Part shown: piece by piece, positions 14,313-23,064 of the stretch
Numbering within the stretch: the stretch's first letter is position 1
Layout of the letters: each line of letters begins with the position of its first letter
From: Lachnospiraceae bacterium
Lineage (GTDB): Bacteria > Bacillota > Clostridia > Lachnospirales > Lachnospiraceae
Length of the DNA stretch: 35,234 nucleotides
Assembly (NCBI GenBank): GCA_024698485.1
Contig: JAILRC010000041.1
Coordinates: 1-35,234, forward strand
Direction of reading: 5' to 3'
Program-made: the position numbers and the translations under genes
Notes under the pieces: generated by a model
Database searches by the model: none
Told to the model about the DNA's origin: nothing
Seen by the model: the letters and a program-made list of their open reading frames with translations, nothing else

Positions 14313-15112
14313 AAACTGTATTGATCGGGAATCCTGGAAAATTCAGTTATGCTATGCGTGAAGCTTTGCGTACACTGAAAACAAATATAAAGTTCAGCGG
14401 CGACGACGTAAAGGTCATTATGCTCACCAGCTCCGCACCCAATGAGGGAAAGAGTTCCATGACCTTTAACCTTGCTAAGTCTCTTACGGAATCGGGAAAA
14501 AACGTACTTCTCATTGACACGGACATGCGTAAGTCCGTTCTGGTGGGAAGACTTCAGGCAAAGAGTGAGGACGGTTCGGAGATAATGGGACTTTCCCACT
14601 ATCTGTCCGGCCAGCAGAGTATCGATGACACCACCTACAGAACAGACATAGAAAACCTTTATCTGATGTTTGCGGGACCTTCCGTACCCAATCCTACGGA
14701 ACTTCTCGAAAAGAAATACTTTGCTAAACTCATCAAAAATGCCAGAGACTGTTTCGATTATGTGCTGGTGGACACGGCTCCTCTGGGAGCTGCAATCGAC
14801 GCAGCCATTGTCTCACGTCATTGTGACGCCTCCATTCTTGTGGTGGCTCAAGGGGTTGAGCCCAGCAAGAACATCGTGGAAGCCAAGAACCAGATCGAAG
14901 CTGCCGGAGGTAAGATCCTTGGAGTGGTACTTAACAAGGTGAACATGGGCAAGATCGGATACGGCAAGGTTTACGGAAGCTACTACGGAAAATACTACGG
15001 AAAGTACTACAACGAGTATATGGAAGAAGAGGAAGAACTTCACAAGAAACACGGTCTTTTCGGAAAGAAAAAAGAAAAGAAGAAAAAGGCTTCCAAGAAA
15101 GACATTTATTAG
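14309..15112 (+). CDS. cpsD: CpsD-type bacterial tyrosine kinase (BY-kinase)
   Basis: The 267-residue cytoplasmic kinase contains Walker A SSAPNEGKSSMTFNLAKSL (about 36-54), Walker A' VLLIDTDMRKS (about 66-76) and Walker B VLVDTAPLG (about 153-161). The C-terminus has nine tyrosines within ~25 residues (GYGKVYGSYYGKYYGKYYN and on), the autophosphorylation cluster. An acidic and lysine-rich end follows. It starts at GTG 14309, overlapping the cpsC stop codon by four bases, so the activator and kinase are translationally coupled. It works with CpsB (phosphatase) and CpsC (activator). Confidence 0.94.
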   Translation: MKTVLIGNPGKFSYAMREALRTLKTNIKFSGDDVKVIMLTSSAPNEGKSSMTFNLAKSLTESGKNVLLIDTDMRKSVLVGRLQAKSEDGSEIMGLSHYLSGQQSIDDTTYRTDIENLYLMFAGPSVPNPTELLEKKYFAKLIKNARDCFDYVLVDTAPLGAAIDAAIVSRHCDASILVVAQGVEPSKNIVEAKNQIEAAGGKILGVVLNKVNMGKIGYGKVYGSYYGKYYGKYYNEYMEEEEELHKKHGLFGKKKEKKKKASKKDIY

Positions 15113-15175
15113 AAGATTATTGGGAAAACGGTATAACAGGGGGAAAGATCACATCAATAAAAATGGAGCAGCATC

Positions 15176-16216
15176 ATGTCCAATAAAAGATTTTTCGTTC
15201 CCATTATCATTTCAGCTTTTATCATCCTGGCAGCGGGATTTGCCATCTATGTGGTGATAGGTGTAGGAAAAGGAACTATTCGTCTCGGAAACAGTAATGT
15301 TCGAGAAGTGAGTTTTGTTCGAAAAGATAATGAACTTTCTTCTTCCGGCAAATGGAATGAAGGAGTCATAGAATACAATGGTGAAAAATACGTTTATAAG
15401 AGCGGCATCCGAACCTATCTTATCATGGGTGTGGACAGGGAAGGCCCTGCCACGGCAGCGGAGAACTATGTAAGCGGCGGACAGTCGGACGTAATGTTCC
15501 TGCTGGTGGTTGACAAAAGCACCCAATCGATCTCGGTCATACCCATAAACCGAAACACCATGACCAAGATACGGCTCTGCGATCCGGAAGGAAACTACTA
15601 CGGAACCTTCACCGCTCAGATCTGTCTTCAGCACGGATACGGAGACGGCCTTAAAGGTAGCTGCCAGAAATCTGTGGAAGCTGTTTCAAAGCTGTTTTAT
15701 GACATTCCCATCACCGGCTATATGTCATTTAACATGGACGCCATGAGCATACTCAACAGACTTGCGGGCGGAGTAACGCTGGAAGTGGCTGAGGACATTG
15801 ATTACCCGGATCTCGACGTGCGGCTGACCAAGGGGGAAACGGTCACGCTGACGGACGATGAGGCCTACGCCTACATCAGATATCGTGATGTCAATGATTT
15901 CGGTACCGCCAACAGAAGACTTGAAAGAGAAAAACAGTATGCCCTTGCTGCATACAACCAGCTTACGGAAATCGTAGGTGGCGACAGGAGTAAGGCCATA
16001 GACATGTTCAAGGAACTGGAACCTTACGTGGTTACCAACATGGTCTTTGGGGATCTGGCGGCCGATCTCATCAAGTACGGATTTGATTCCTCAAAAGTCT
16101 ATGACATTCCCGGAGAGCTTGTACAGGGAAAGAAGTACGAGGAATTTTATGTTGACAAATCGGCATTATACGATATAATATTGTCGATATTATACAAAAA
16201 TGCAGGGGAAAATTAG
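15176..16216 (+). CDS. LytR-CpsA-Psr (LCP) family glycopolymer ligase
   Basis: LCP enzymes move undecaprenyl-linked polymers onto peptidoglycan outside the membrane. The 346-residue product has one N-terminal span (about 8-31) and a long outside domain. Its core has YLIMGVDREG (about 82-91), QSDVMFLLVVD (about 104-114) and ISVIPINRNTM (about 121-131) with the conserved Arg and Asp residues. Later come GVTLEVAEDIDYPD and DDEAYAYIRYRD with the lipid-phosphate binding arginines. Standing beside cpsBCD, it likely anchors this exopolysaccharide to the wall. The ribosome site is modest (TGGAG). Confidence 0.9.
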   Translation: MSNKRFFVPIIISAFIILAAGFAIYVVIGVGKGTIRLGNSNVREVSFVRKDNELSSSGKWNEGVIEYNGEKYVYKSGIRTYLIMGVDREGPATAAENYVSGGQSDVMFLLVVDKSTQSISVIPINRNTMTKIRLCDPEGNYYGTFTAQICLQHGYGDGLKGSCQKSVEAVSKLFYDIPITGYMSFNMDAMSILNRLAGGVTLEVAEDIDYPDLDVRLTKGETVTLTDDEAYAYIRYRDVNDFGTANRRLEREKQYALAAYNQLTEIVGGDRSKAIDMFKELEPYVVTNMVFGDLAADLIKYGFDSSKVYDIPGELVQGKKYEEFYVDKSALYDIILSILYKNAGEN

Positions 16217-16239
16217 TTTCAGTTTAGGAGGATTTAACT

Positions 16240-16932
16240 ATGAAGAGAAAGGCTTTTTTTGCGTGCGCTTTGATCGCTGCGCTGTGCCTTGGCAAGGAAG
16301 TTGCCTTTGCAGCGCCCAGCCCTACCGCGGAAGATACGGGGATTCTTGCCGCTACGGTAGAAGTTGAAGAAGGAACCGGTACCATCAGTGAGCTTCCGTT
16401 GGAATTGTTGACAGAGGCCAACCATGAAGCAAGGTTGCTGGTTGCGAAGATCATTTCTTCGGCTCAGACAAAGGCTGAACATCAGTACGCCGAGGACGGA
16501 ACACTTATTCTTACCGACGAGAGCGTGCCTCTCGGTACATCCGCAGAACCCGAACTTCTCGCGGCTTTTGACTTTGTTCCCAGCGAATCGGTAAAGGAAC
16601 AGATCGAGAAAAAGGGGAAAGCTGAGATCACTTTTGAAGTGGAAGGTGTTCTTGCGGGAGACTGCATTAAGGTTCTTCACTTTGTAAACGGTGAGTGGGA
16701 AGTCATTGAACCTTCATCTGTTAAGGACGGAAAGGTTACAGCAAGTTTTACAAGCTTTTCTCCCATCGTATTCACGAAACTTACGCCAGAGGTTGCAGAC
16801 CTCGACACAGCTTCTAAGGGGATTAACTTCTACGTTGTTGTTGCGATAACTCTCCTTGCAATTGCTGCCATCGCTGTAGTATTTGCATTCGGAAACAAGA
16901 AGAAACCCGTTAAGGCTGTTAAAAGAAAGTAA
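16240..16932 (+). CDS. secreted protein with C-terminal membrane anchor, function unknown
   Basis: The 230-residue product has a signal peptide (cut probably after AFAA, ~24). A middle beta-rich domain contains HFVNGEWEVIEPS and a closing strand ASFTSFSPIVF, typical of surface beta-sandwich proteins in Clostridia. A final hydrophobic helix (about 196-215) is followed by a basic tail (NKKKPVKAVKRK). The end has the shape of a sortase sorting signal but lacks an LPxTG-like motif, so a membrane anchor is more likely. It is the last gene before a strong terminator and may serve the polymer export or anchoring site. No name is recognised. Confidence 0.75.
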   Translation: MKRKAFFACALIAALCLGKEVAFAAPSPTAEDTGILAATVEVEEGTGTISELPLELLTEANHEARLLVAKIISSAQTKAEHQYAEDGTLILTDESVPLGTSAEPELLAAFDFVPSESVKEQIEKKGKAEITFEVEGVLAGDCIKVLHFVNGEWEVIEPSSVKDGKVTASFTSFSPIVFTKLTPEVADLDTASKGINFYVVVAITLLAIAAIAVVFAFGNKKKPVKAVKRK

Positions 16933-16953
16933 TCATTTATAAAATAGCTAATT

Positions 16954-16984
16954 ATCCGGGGCTGTAAGCCCCGGATGTTTTTTA
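16954..16984 (+). terminator. strong intrinsic terminator between control and biosynthesis genes
   Basis: A 10-bp perfect GC-rich stem (16954-16963 with 16967-16976) with a 3-base loop is followed by seven T residues. Only 48 bases separate it from the next gene, and no clear promoter is seen in them. It may therefore act as an attenuator. Confidence 0.92.
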
Positions 16985-17032
16985 CTGAAGAATATTACTA
17001 AGGTTGATGACCTGTTTCTAGGGGGCAGGCAA

Positions 17033-18493
17033 ATGGCGACAGAAGTTTCCAAGCAGAAAAGTGTTTTAAAACACTTTGATTTTGCTATTCTAGACTGTAT
17101 ATGTGCGTATGTGGCATATGTGATCGGATATTATGTGAGATTTCCTGCGATGATCGGAGAAGGATTTGACTTCAGATATCCGGAGCTCATTGTTTGCTAT
17201 GTCCTTGTACAGTTTGCACTCTCATATATTCTGAGACTACACTCCAAAATATTAAGAAGAAGTTTATTCGATGAACTGCTTTCCGTGATCCTGCTGTGTT
17301 TCTTTACATTGATAGGAACTATTTTTATACTTTATATGTTTCATGAGGCAGAGAACATTCCGCGACTCATGGTCTATATCATGGAAGTTGTTCTTGTGGC
17401 GCTCATGTTCATTGAGCGTGTTCTTTGGAAAAAGGTAGTTCTTAAGTATTTTGTTAAAGGCAGAAACTATGGATTGGGTCTTTTAGTGGTTACGGATCGG
17501 GATCACGCCGAAGATCTCGTTGAAAAGATAACGGAAGAGGAAGTTTCCCGCTATCGTGTCATCGGTGTGAGCCTTGTGGACGGGAAAAAAGGTGAAAAGA
17601 TCGGCGATGTCCCTGTGGTTTCGGAGCTGGCAAAAGTAACCGAGTACATCCGTGGAGCATGGGTGGACAACGTTCTTGTTTACCTTCCCAAAGGCGAAAA
17701 ACTGCCTGCAGGCTTTTTCTCCACCTGCAGTGAAATGCGCATCACCGTACACAACGTGCTCGCCATCGACAACATAGAAAGCAAGAAGATCAGCGTTTCC
17801 GTTATCGGAGGAAAGAAAGTCCTTACAACGGATTACGTGGGATTTACTTTTAACCAGATGGTTTTAAAGAGGATAATGGACGTTCTCGGAGGTCTTGTAG
17901 GCTGTATCTTGACTTTTTTTGTCCTCCTTTTTATCGGTCCCATCATTTACATCCAGTCTCCGGGTCCCATCATTTTCAAACAGACAAGGATAGGAAAGAA
18001 CGGAAGGAAATTTACCTTCTATAAACTCAGGAGCATGCGTCCTGACGCGGACGAGATTAAAAAACAATATGAAGCCGAGAACAGGGTCAAGGACGGAATG
18101 ATGTTCAAGATGGATTTTGACCCCAGGATCATCGGAAACAGGATCCTTCCCAACGGAAAGAAGAAAACCGGCATCGGACAGTTCATCAGAAACACCAGTC
18201 TTGACGAATTCCCTCAGTTCTTTAATGTTCTCAAGGGAGACATGAGTCTGGTGGGAACCAGACCGCCAACGCTGGACGAGTGGGAAAAATATGATTATCA
18301 TCACCGCGCACGTCTCATTATGAAACCGGGTATCACAGGAATGTGGCAAACAAGCGGAAGAAGTAATATAATGGATTTTGAAGAAGTGGTAAGATTGGAT
18401 GTGGAATACATCAACAATTTCAGCATCCGAAACGATATCAAGATCATTATGAAGACCATCGTGGGTATCCTGAAAAAAGACGGAGCGGTGTAA
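17033..18493 (+). CDS. initiating polyprenyl glycosylphosphotransferase
   Basis: This enzyme transfers the first sugar-1-phosphate to undecaprenyl phosphate. The 486-residue product has four to five N-terminal spans (about 10-130), a Rossmann-like domain (to ~265) and a further span (about 283-310). The catalytic bacterial sugar transferase domain carries IIYIQSPGPIIFKQTRIGKNG, FYKLRSMRPDAD, NTSLDEFPQFFNVLKGDMS and GTRPP, all hallmark motifs. First gene of the synthesis block, with AGGGGGCAGG ahead of the ATG. The sugar (Gal, Glc or a diamino or deoxy sugar) cannot be told from the sequence. Confidence 0.93.
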   Translation: MATEVSKQKSVLKHFDFAILDCICAYVAYVIGYYVRFPAMIGEGFDFRYPELIVCYVLVQFALSYILRLHSKILRRSLFDELLSVILLCFFTLIGTIFILYMFHEAENIPRLMVYIMEVVLVALMFIERVLWKKVVLKYFVKGRNYGLGLLVVTDRDHAEDLVEKITEEEVSRYRVIGVSLVDGKKGEKIGDVPVVSELAKVTEYIRGAWVDNVLVYLPKGEKLPAGFFSTCSEMRITVHNVLAIDNIESKKISVSVIGGKKVLTTDYVGFTFNQMVLKRIMDVLGGLVGCILTFFVLLFIGPIIYIQSPGPIIFKQTRIGKNGRKFTFYKLRSMRPDADEIKKQYEAENRVKDGMMFKMDFDPRIIGNRILPNGKKKTGIGQFIRNTSLDEFPQFFNVLKGDMSLVGTRPPTLDEWEKYDYHHRARLIMKPGITGMWQTSGRSNIMDFEEVVRLDVEYINNFSIRNDIKIIMKTIVGILKKDGAV

Positions 18494-18535
18494 AGCATAA
18501 AGGAACAATATTTATAGAAATGAGGAGATTTTACT

Positions 18536-19585
18536 ATGTCAACTTTTAACGGCGCAACATTGATGATCACAGGAGGAACCGGTAGCTTCGGCAATACTGT
18601 GCTCAAGCATTTCCTGGAAACTGATATCGGGGAGATCCGTATTTTTTCCAGAGACGAGAAGAAACAGGACGACATGCGTCATGAGATCCAGGCAAAGCAT
18701 CCCGATCATGCAAACAAGGTGAAGTTTTATGTGGGAGACGTTCGCGATCCCCGTTCCATCGGTGATGCAATGCCGGGAGTAGACTATATTTTCCATGCGG
18801 CAGCATTAAAGCAGGTGCCTTCCTGCGAGTTCTTCCCCATGCAGGCCGTAAAGACCAATGTAGAGGGAACGGACAACGTGCTCCACGCTGCCATTGCAGC
18901 GGGTGTAAAGAGAGTTGTGTGTCTTTCCACCGACAAGGCTGCCTATCCCATCAATGCCATGGGTATCTCCAAGGCGATGATGGAACACGTCATCACAGCA
19001 AACGCAAGAGTGGCCGCTGACAGGGGCGGTACGGTCATCTGCTGCACAAGATACGGTAATGTAATGTGCTCCAGAGGATCCGTCATCCCTCTTTTCATAG
19101 ATCAGATCCATGCGGGAAATCCCATCACCATTACGGATCCCAACATGACAAGATTTCTCATGAATCTTGACGAGGCAGTGGAATTGGTAAGATTTGCTTT
19201 TGAACATGCACATCCCGGAGATCTGTTCATTCAGAAAGCTGATGCCAGCACTATCGGTGATCTTGCAAAGGCAGTTCAGAAGCTTTTTGGAGATACAGGT
19301 ACAAATATCATCGGAACACGCCATGGTGAAAAGCTTTACGAAACTCTCATGACCAGAGAAGAGAATCTCAGAAGCGAAGACATGGGTAACTACTTCAGGA
19401 TCGCGGCAGACAACAGAGACCTGAACTACGACAAGTTCTTTGTAAAAGGTCAGGTTCAGACCATGGCAGACGAGGCTTACACAAGCCACAACACAAAGAG
19501 ACTGGACGTGGAAGGTACCGTTAAAAAGATCCTTACCACGGATTATGTTCAGGAAGAGTTGAATGGCATCCGTCACAACAAATGA
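18536..19585 (+). CDS. capE: CapE/FlaA1-type UDP-GlcNAc 5-inverting 4,6-dehydratase
   Basis: The enzyme starts the L-sugar branch by dehydrating UDP-GlcNAc to the 4-keto-6-deoxy-L-arabino form. The 349-residue short-chain dehydrogenase has the nucleotide loop TGGTGSFGNTVLKHF (about 12-26). Further motifs are GDVRDPRS, HAAALKQVPSCEFFPMQAVK and LSTDKAAYPINAMGISK, where Met replaces the usual catalytic Tyr ahead of Lys, a known mark of this subfamily. TRYGNVMCSRGSVIPLF confirms the family. Ribosome site GAGGAG. It overlaps the region of the capF start, and the two should act in sequence. Confidence 0.9.
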   Translation: MSTFNGATLMITGGTGSFGNTVLKHFLETDIGEIRIFSRDEKKQDDMRHEIQAKHPDHANKVKFYVGDVRDPRSIGDAMPGVDYIFHAAALKQVPSCEFFPMQAVKTNVEGTDNVLHAAIAAGVKRVVCLSTDKAAYPINAMGISKAMMEHVITANARVAADRGGTVICCTRYGNVMCSRGSVIPLFIDQIHAGNPITITDPNMTRFLMNLDEAVELVRFAFEHAHPGDLFIQKADASTIGDLAKAVQKLFGDTGTNIIGTRHGEKLYETLMTREENLRSEDMGNYFRIAADNRDLNYDKFFVKGQVQTMADEAYTSHNTKRLDVEGTVKKILTTDYVQEELNGIRHNK

Positions 19586-19602
19586 CGGCAAGAGGACTGA
19601 AG

Positions 19603-20823
19603 ATGAATATACTGATCACAGGTGCGGCAGGGTTTGTGGGCCGCAATCTCGTTGAAAACTTAAAATGTATCCGTGACGGAAAAAACAAGACAAGACCCGC
19701 CCTTTCCATCGGAGAGATCTTTGAATACGATCTGAACAACACTGAAGAAGAACTGGACGAATGGTGCAAAAGAGCGGACTTTGTCTTTAATCTTGCAGGG
19801 GTGAACAGACCCAAAGATACGGCGGAATTCAAAACGGGCAATTACGGCTTTGCATCGAAACTTTTGGAACACCTTAAAGCTCACAAAAACACATGCCCGG
19901 TAATGCTCAGTTCCTCGATCCAGGCTACTCTGGCCGGAAGGTTCGGAACCTCCGAATACGGCCTCAGCAAGCGTGACGGAGAGAAACTGTTCTTCGATTA
20001 TTCCGAAGAAACAGGAGCGAAAGTCTATGTTTATCGCTTCCCGAATCTTGTTGGAAAGTGGGTAAAGCCCAATTACAACAGTGCGGTGGGAACCTTCTGC
20101 AACAACATAGCGAACGGTCTTCCCATCACCGTGAACGATCCCAACGTGGAACTGGAAATGCTCTTTATCGATGACCTTGTGGAAGAAATGTTCGATGCCA
20201 TGGAAGGTCATCCCCATCGCTGCGACTATCCGGCAGCAGATGAAAAATGGAACGGTCTTACACCGGATCCGAAAGAGAACGGAAGATACTGCTACTCTCC
20301 CGTGACTCATAAAGCAACCCTTGGAAGGATCGTGGAACTGCTCAAGACATTTCACGATCAGCCCGAGACCCTTGTGATGCCTGCCATTGCTCCCGGAAGT
20401 TTTGAGAAGAAACTTTATTCCATGTATCTTTCCTATCTTCCCAAGGAAAAGGTGGCATTTCCTTTGCACATGAACACAGATGACAGGGGAAGTTTCACGG
20501 AGCTTTTGAAGACAGCAGATCACGGACAGTTTTCCGTGAACATTTCAAAGCCGGGGATCACCAAAGGTCAGCATTGGCACAATTCCAAGTGGGAATTTTT
20601 CATTGTCGTGTCGGGTCACGGCCTTATTCGGGAAAGAAAGATCGGAACGGATGAAGTGATGGAATTTGAAGTGAGCGGAGACAGGATTGAAGCGGTCCAC
20701 ATGCTCCCGGGATACACTCATAACATCATCAATCTCTCACAGACAGAGAATCTTGTGACGCTGATGTGGGCAAACGAGCTTTTTGACAGCGATCACCCGG
20801 ATACGTTTTTTGAAAAGGTTTGA
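19603..20823 (+). CDS. capF: CapF-type C3-epimerase / C4-reductase (SDR plus cupin)
   Basis: In Staphylococcus, CapF takes the CapE product, epimerises C3 with its cupin domain and reduces C4 with its SDR domain, giving UDP-6-deoxy-L-TalNAc. The 406-residue product matches that layout. It begins MNILITGAAGFVGRNL, has FVFNLAGVNRP and MLSSSIQA, and the SDR Tyr-Lys pair in YGLSKRDGEK. From ~285 on it carries the cupin with KGQHWHNSKWEFFIVVSGHG (metal His/His/Glu) and GYTHNIIN. ATG 19603 is preferred, after AGAGGA; an ATG at 19582 overlaps the capE stop codon and would add seven residues. No CapG is visible nearby. Confidence 0.9.
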   Translation: MNILITGAAGFVGRNLVENLKCIRDGKNKTRPALSIGEIFEYDLNNTEEELDEWCKRADFVFNLAGVNRPKDTAEFKTGNYGFASKLLEHLKAHKNTCPVMLSSSIQATLAGRFGTSEYGLSKRDGEKLFFDYSEETGAKVYVYRFPNLVGKWVKPNYNSAVGTFCNNIANGLPITVNDPNVELEMLFIDDLVEEMFDAMEGHPHRCDYPAADEKWNGLTPDPKENGRYCYSPVTHKATLGRIVELLKTFHDQPETLVMPAIAPGSFEKKLYSMYLSYLPKEKVAFPLHMNTDDRGSFTELLKTADHGQFSVNISKPGITKGQHWHNSKWEFFIVVSGHGLIRERKIGTDEVMEFEVSGDRIEAVHMLPGYTHNIINLSQTENLVTLMWANELFDSDHPDTFFEKV

Positions 20824-20858
20824 TGTGAAGACAAAAAGAGAAGGCGGGGATAAGAAGT

Positions 20859-21707
20859 TTGGAAAACATCAAGGAAAGCATGCCATACAGTGTATTAATG
20901 ACTGTATACAAAGAAGATAGTGAAGTGTGGATCAAAGAAGCGATGGACAGTATGCTGGAACAGACCGTTCCTCCGTCCGAATTTCTGATTGTTGAGGACG
21001 GACCTATCGGAGAAATTCTTGAAAAAGTGATAGATTCCTATGCAGGAGAAAGGCCCGAGCTGTTTAAGATCGTTAAGAACGAAGAGAATCTCGGACTGGG
21101 AGCCGCATTAAGGATTGGGGTGGAACAGTGTAAGTATGAATATATCGCCAGAATGGATTCGGATGATATTTCAAATATACACAGATGTGAAAAGATCCTT
21201 AATTTTATGGCAGAACACCCCGAATACTCCATGGTGGGTTGCGATTGCGTTGAATTTGTCAATTCTGTGGACAATATCACGGGATATGTAAGACTTCCTC
21301 AGGATCCGGAAAAGGTGGCCAAATTCGCAAAAAAACGTGTTCCCATCAGACATCCGAGCATTATGTTTAAAAAGTCCGATGTGATCAAGGTCGGAAATTA
21401 TAAACCCTTAAGAAGAAGTCAGGAATATGATCTTGTGGTAAGAATGCTCTTGGCGGGCATGAAGATCTCAAATGTTCAGGAAGTATTGTTTTATATAAGG
21501 ATCGGCGAAGACTTCTACTTACGAAGGGGCGGGTGGAACAAAGCGAAACTTCTGGCAGGACAAAGAAAGGATTTCTACAGATACGGTTTTTATTCCTTTC
21601 CCGAATTTTGTATGTATGCATGCATCAACATAGGAATGTGCATGGTTCCGAATTTTGTAAGATCGTTTTTATATCGTCATTTTCTTAGAAAGAATAAGCA
21701 GATGTAA
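20859..21707 (+). CDS. family 2 glycosyltransferase
   Basis: The 282-residue cytoplasmic enzyme adds a sugar to the lipid-linked repeat. It has the GT-A opening YSVLMTVYKEDSEVWIKEAM (about 9-28), LIVEDGP (about 47-53), ENLGLGAALRIGVEQ and the metal site ARMDSDDISN (about 95-104). RHPSIMFKKSDV and RRSQEYDLVVRMLLAGMK are typical of the amylovoran/capsule GT2 group. The listed start is TTG 20859 after AGGCGGGG; ATG 20880, with AAGGA close ahead, is a real alternative. A basic C-terminus could touch the membrane. Acceptor and donor are unknown. Confidence 0.88.
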   Translation: MENIKESMPYSVLMTVYKEDSEVWIKEAMDSMLEQTVPPSEFLIVEDGPIGEILEKVIDSYAGERPELFKIVKNEENLGLGAALRIGVEQCKYEYIARMDSDDISNIHRCEKILNFMAEHPEYSMVGCDCVEFVNSVDNITGYVRLPQDPEKVAKFAKKRVPIRHPSIMFKKSDVIKVGNYKPLRRSQEYDLVVRMLLAGMKISNVQEVLFYIRIGEDFYLRRGGWNKAKLLAGQRKDFYRYGFYSFPEFCMYACINIGMCMVPNFVRSFLYRHFLRKNKQM

Positions 21708-21722
21708 TATCGGAGGATTATT

Positions 21723-23033
21723 ATGGAATTATATGACCGGTTAATTAACAGAACAGAAAAACTTTCACTTGTTGGATTGGGATATGTCGGTATGCCTATT
21801 GCGGTTGCTTTTGCAAAAAAGATCGATGTAATAGGATTTGACCTGAATAAGAAGAAGATAGACCTTTATAAAAACGGTATCGATCCCACTCATGAGGTCG
21901 GAAACGATGCGATCGCAAAAACAACGGTCGATTTTACGGCTGACGAGACAAGGCTTCGTGAAGCTAAATTTCATATTGTGGCAGTACCCACTCCTGTAAA
22001 TGATGATCATACTCCGGACCTGACTCCGGTTGAGGGTGCTTCCAGGATCCTTGGAAGAAATCTGACCAAGGGATCGGTTGTTGTATTTGAGTCTACGGTT
22101 TATCCCGGAGTTACGGAAGAAGTATGTGTTCCGATCCTTGAAAAAGAATCCGGCCTTAAGTGCGGAACCGATTTCAAGATCGGATATTCGCCCGAGCGTA
22201 TAAATCCCGGTGATAAAGTTCATCGTCTTGAGACCATAAAAAAGATCGTTTCGGGAATGGATGAAGAAACACTTGATTGTGTGGCAAAGGTATATGAACT
22301 TGTTGTAGAAGCGGGTGTTCACAGAGCAGAAAGCATTAAGGTTGCGGAAGCAGCAAAAGTAATTGAGAACAGTCAAAGAGACATCAACATCGCTTTCATG
22401 AACGAACTCTCGATCATATTTAATAAAATGGGCATAGATACCAAGTCTGTTCTGGAAGCTGCAGGAACTAAATGGAATTTCCTTAAGTTCTATCCCGGTC
22501 TTGTAGGCGGACATTGCATAGGCGTAGATCCTTATTACCTGACATATAAGGCAGAAATGCTTGGTTATCATAGCCAGATCATTCTTTCCGGACGTCGTAT
22601 CAATGACGATATGGGTAAATATGTTGCTGAAAACTGCGTAAAAAATCTTATCGCCGCAGATAAGGCTGTAAAAGGTGCAAAGGTGGCAATCCTTGGATTT
22701 ACTTTTAAGGAAAACTGTCCCGATACAAGAAATTCAAAGATCATCGATATCGTAAACGAACTTAGGGAATACGGTATCGATCCGATCATTGCCGATCCCG
22801 AGGCAGACGCGGATGAAGCAAAGCATCTTTACGGCGTGGAGTTTGTGGATATGAGCACGATAAAGGATATGGATGCCGTGATCCTGGCAGTTGCGCATAA
22901 GGAATTCAGCGGATTCACCATGGCGGAGATCGACAGGTTCTTTGGCAAGGGAAAGAAAGTTCTCCTTGACATTAAGGGATTGCTGGATCGTAAGGAGTAC
23001 GAGAAGGCCGGCTACAGTTATTGGAGATTATAA
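21723..23033 (+). CDS. tviB: TviB/WbpO-type UDP-N-acetyl-hexosamine 6-dehydrogenase
   Basis: The enzyme oxidises C6 of UDP-GlcNAc or UDP-GalNAc to the uronic acid with two NAD+. The 436-residue product shows VGLGYVGMPIAVAFAK (about 17-32, NAD site), HIVAVPTPVNDDHTPDLTP, GYSPERINPGD and VAEAAKVIENSQRDINIAF. The active-site region LVGGHCIGVDPYYLTYKAE (about 260-278) contains the catalytic Cys. FTFKENCPDTRNSK lies in the C-terminal domain. The NPGDKVH and TKWNFLKFYPGLVGG runs point to the TviB/WbpO group and not to UDP-glucose dehydrogenase. It is paired with a TviC-like epimerase 31 bases downstream. Confidence 0.92.
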   Translation: MELYDRLINRTEKLSLVGLGYVGMPIAVAFAKKIDVIGFDLNKKKIDLYKNGIDPTHEVGNDAIAKTTVDFTADETRLREAKFHIVAVPTPVNDDHTPDLTPVEGASRILGRNLTKGSVVVFESTVYPGVTEEVCVPILEKESGLKCGTDFKIGYSPERINPGDKVHRLETIKKIVSGMDEETLDCVAKVYELVVEAGVHRAESIKVAEAAKVIENSQRDINIAFMNELSIIFNKMGIDTKSVLEAAGTKWNFLKFYPGLVGGHCIGVDPYYLTYKAEMLGYHSQIILSGRRINDDMGKYVAENCVKNLIAADKAVKGAKVAILGFTFKENCPDTRNSKIIDIVNELREYGIDPIIADPEADADEAKHLYGVEFVDMSTIKDMDAVILAVAHKEFSGFTMAEIDRFFGKGKKVLLDIKGLLDRKEYEKAGYSYWRL

Positions 23034-23064
23034 GATCATTCATCAGTGCTTGGAGGTTTTTCAG

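Noticed and set aside
18806..19591. 261-codon minus-strand frame opposite capE
   Set aside because: Antisense shadow of a well-identified gene, with no ribosome site or conserved motif.
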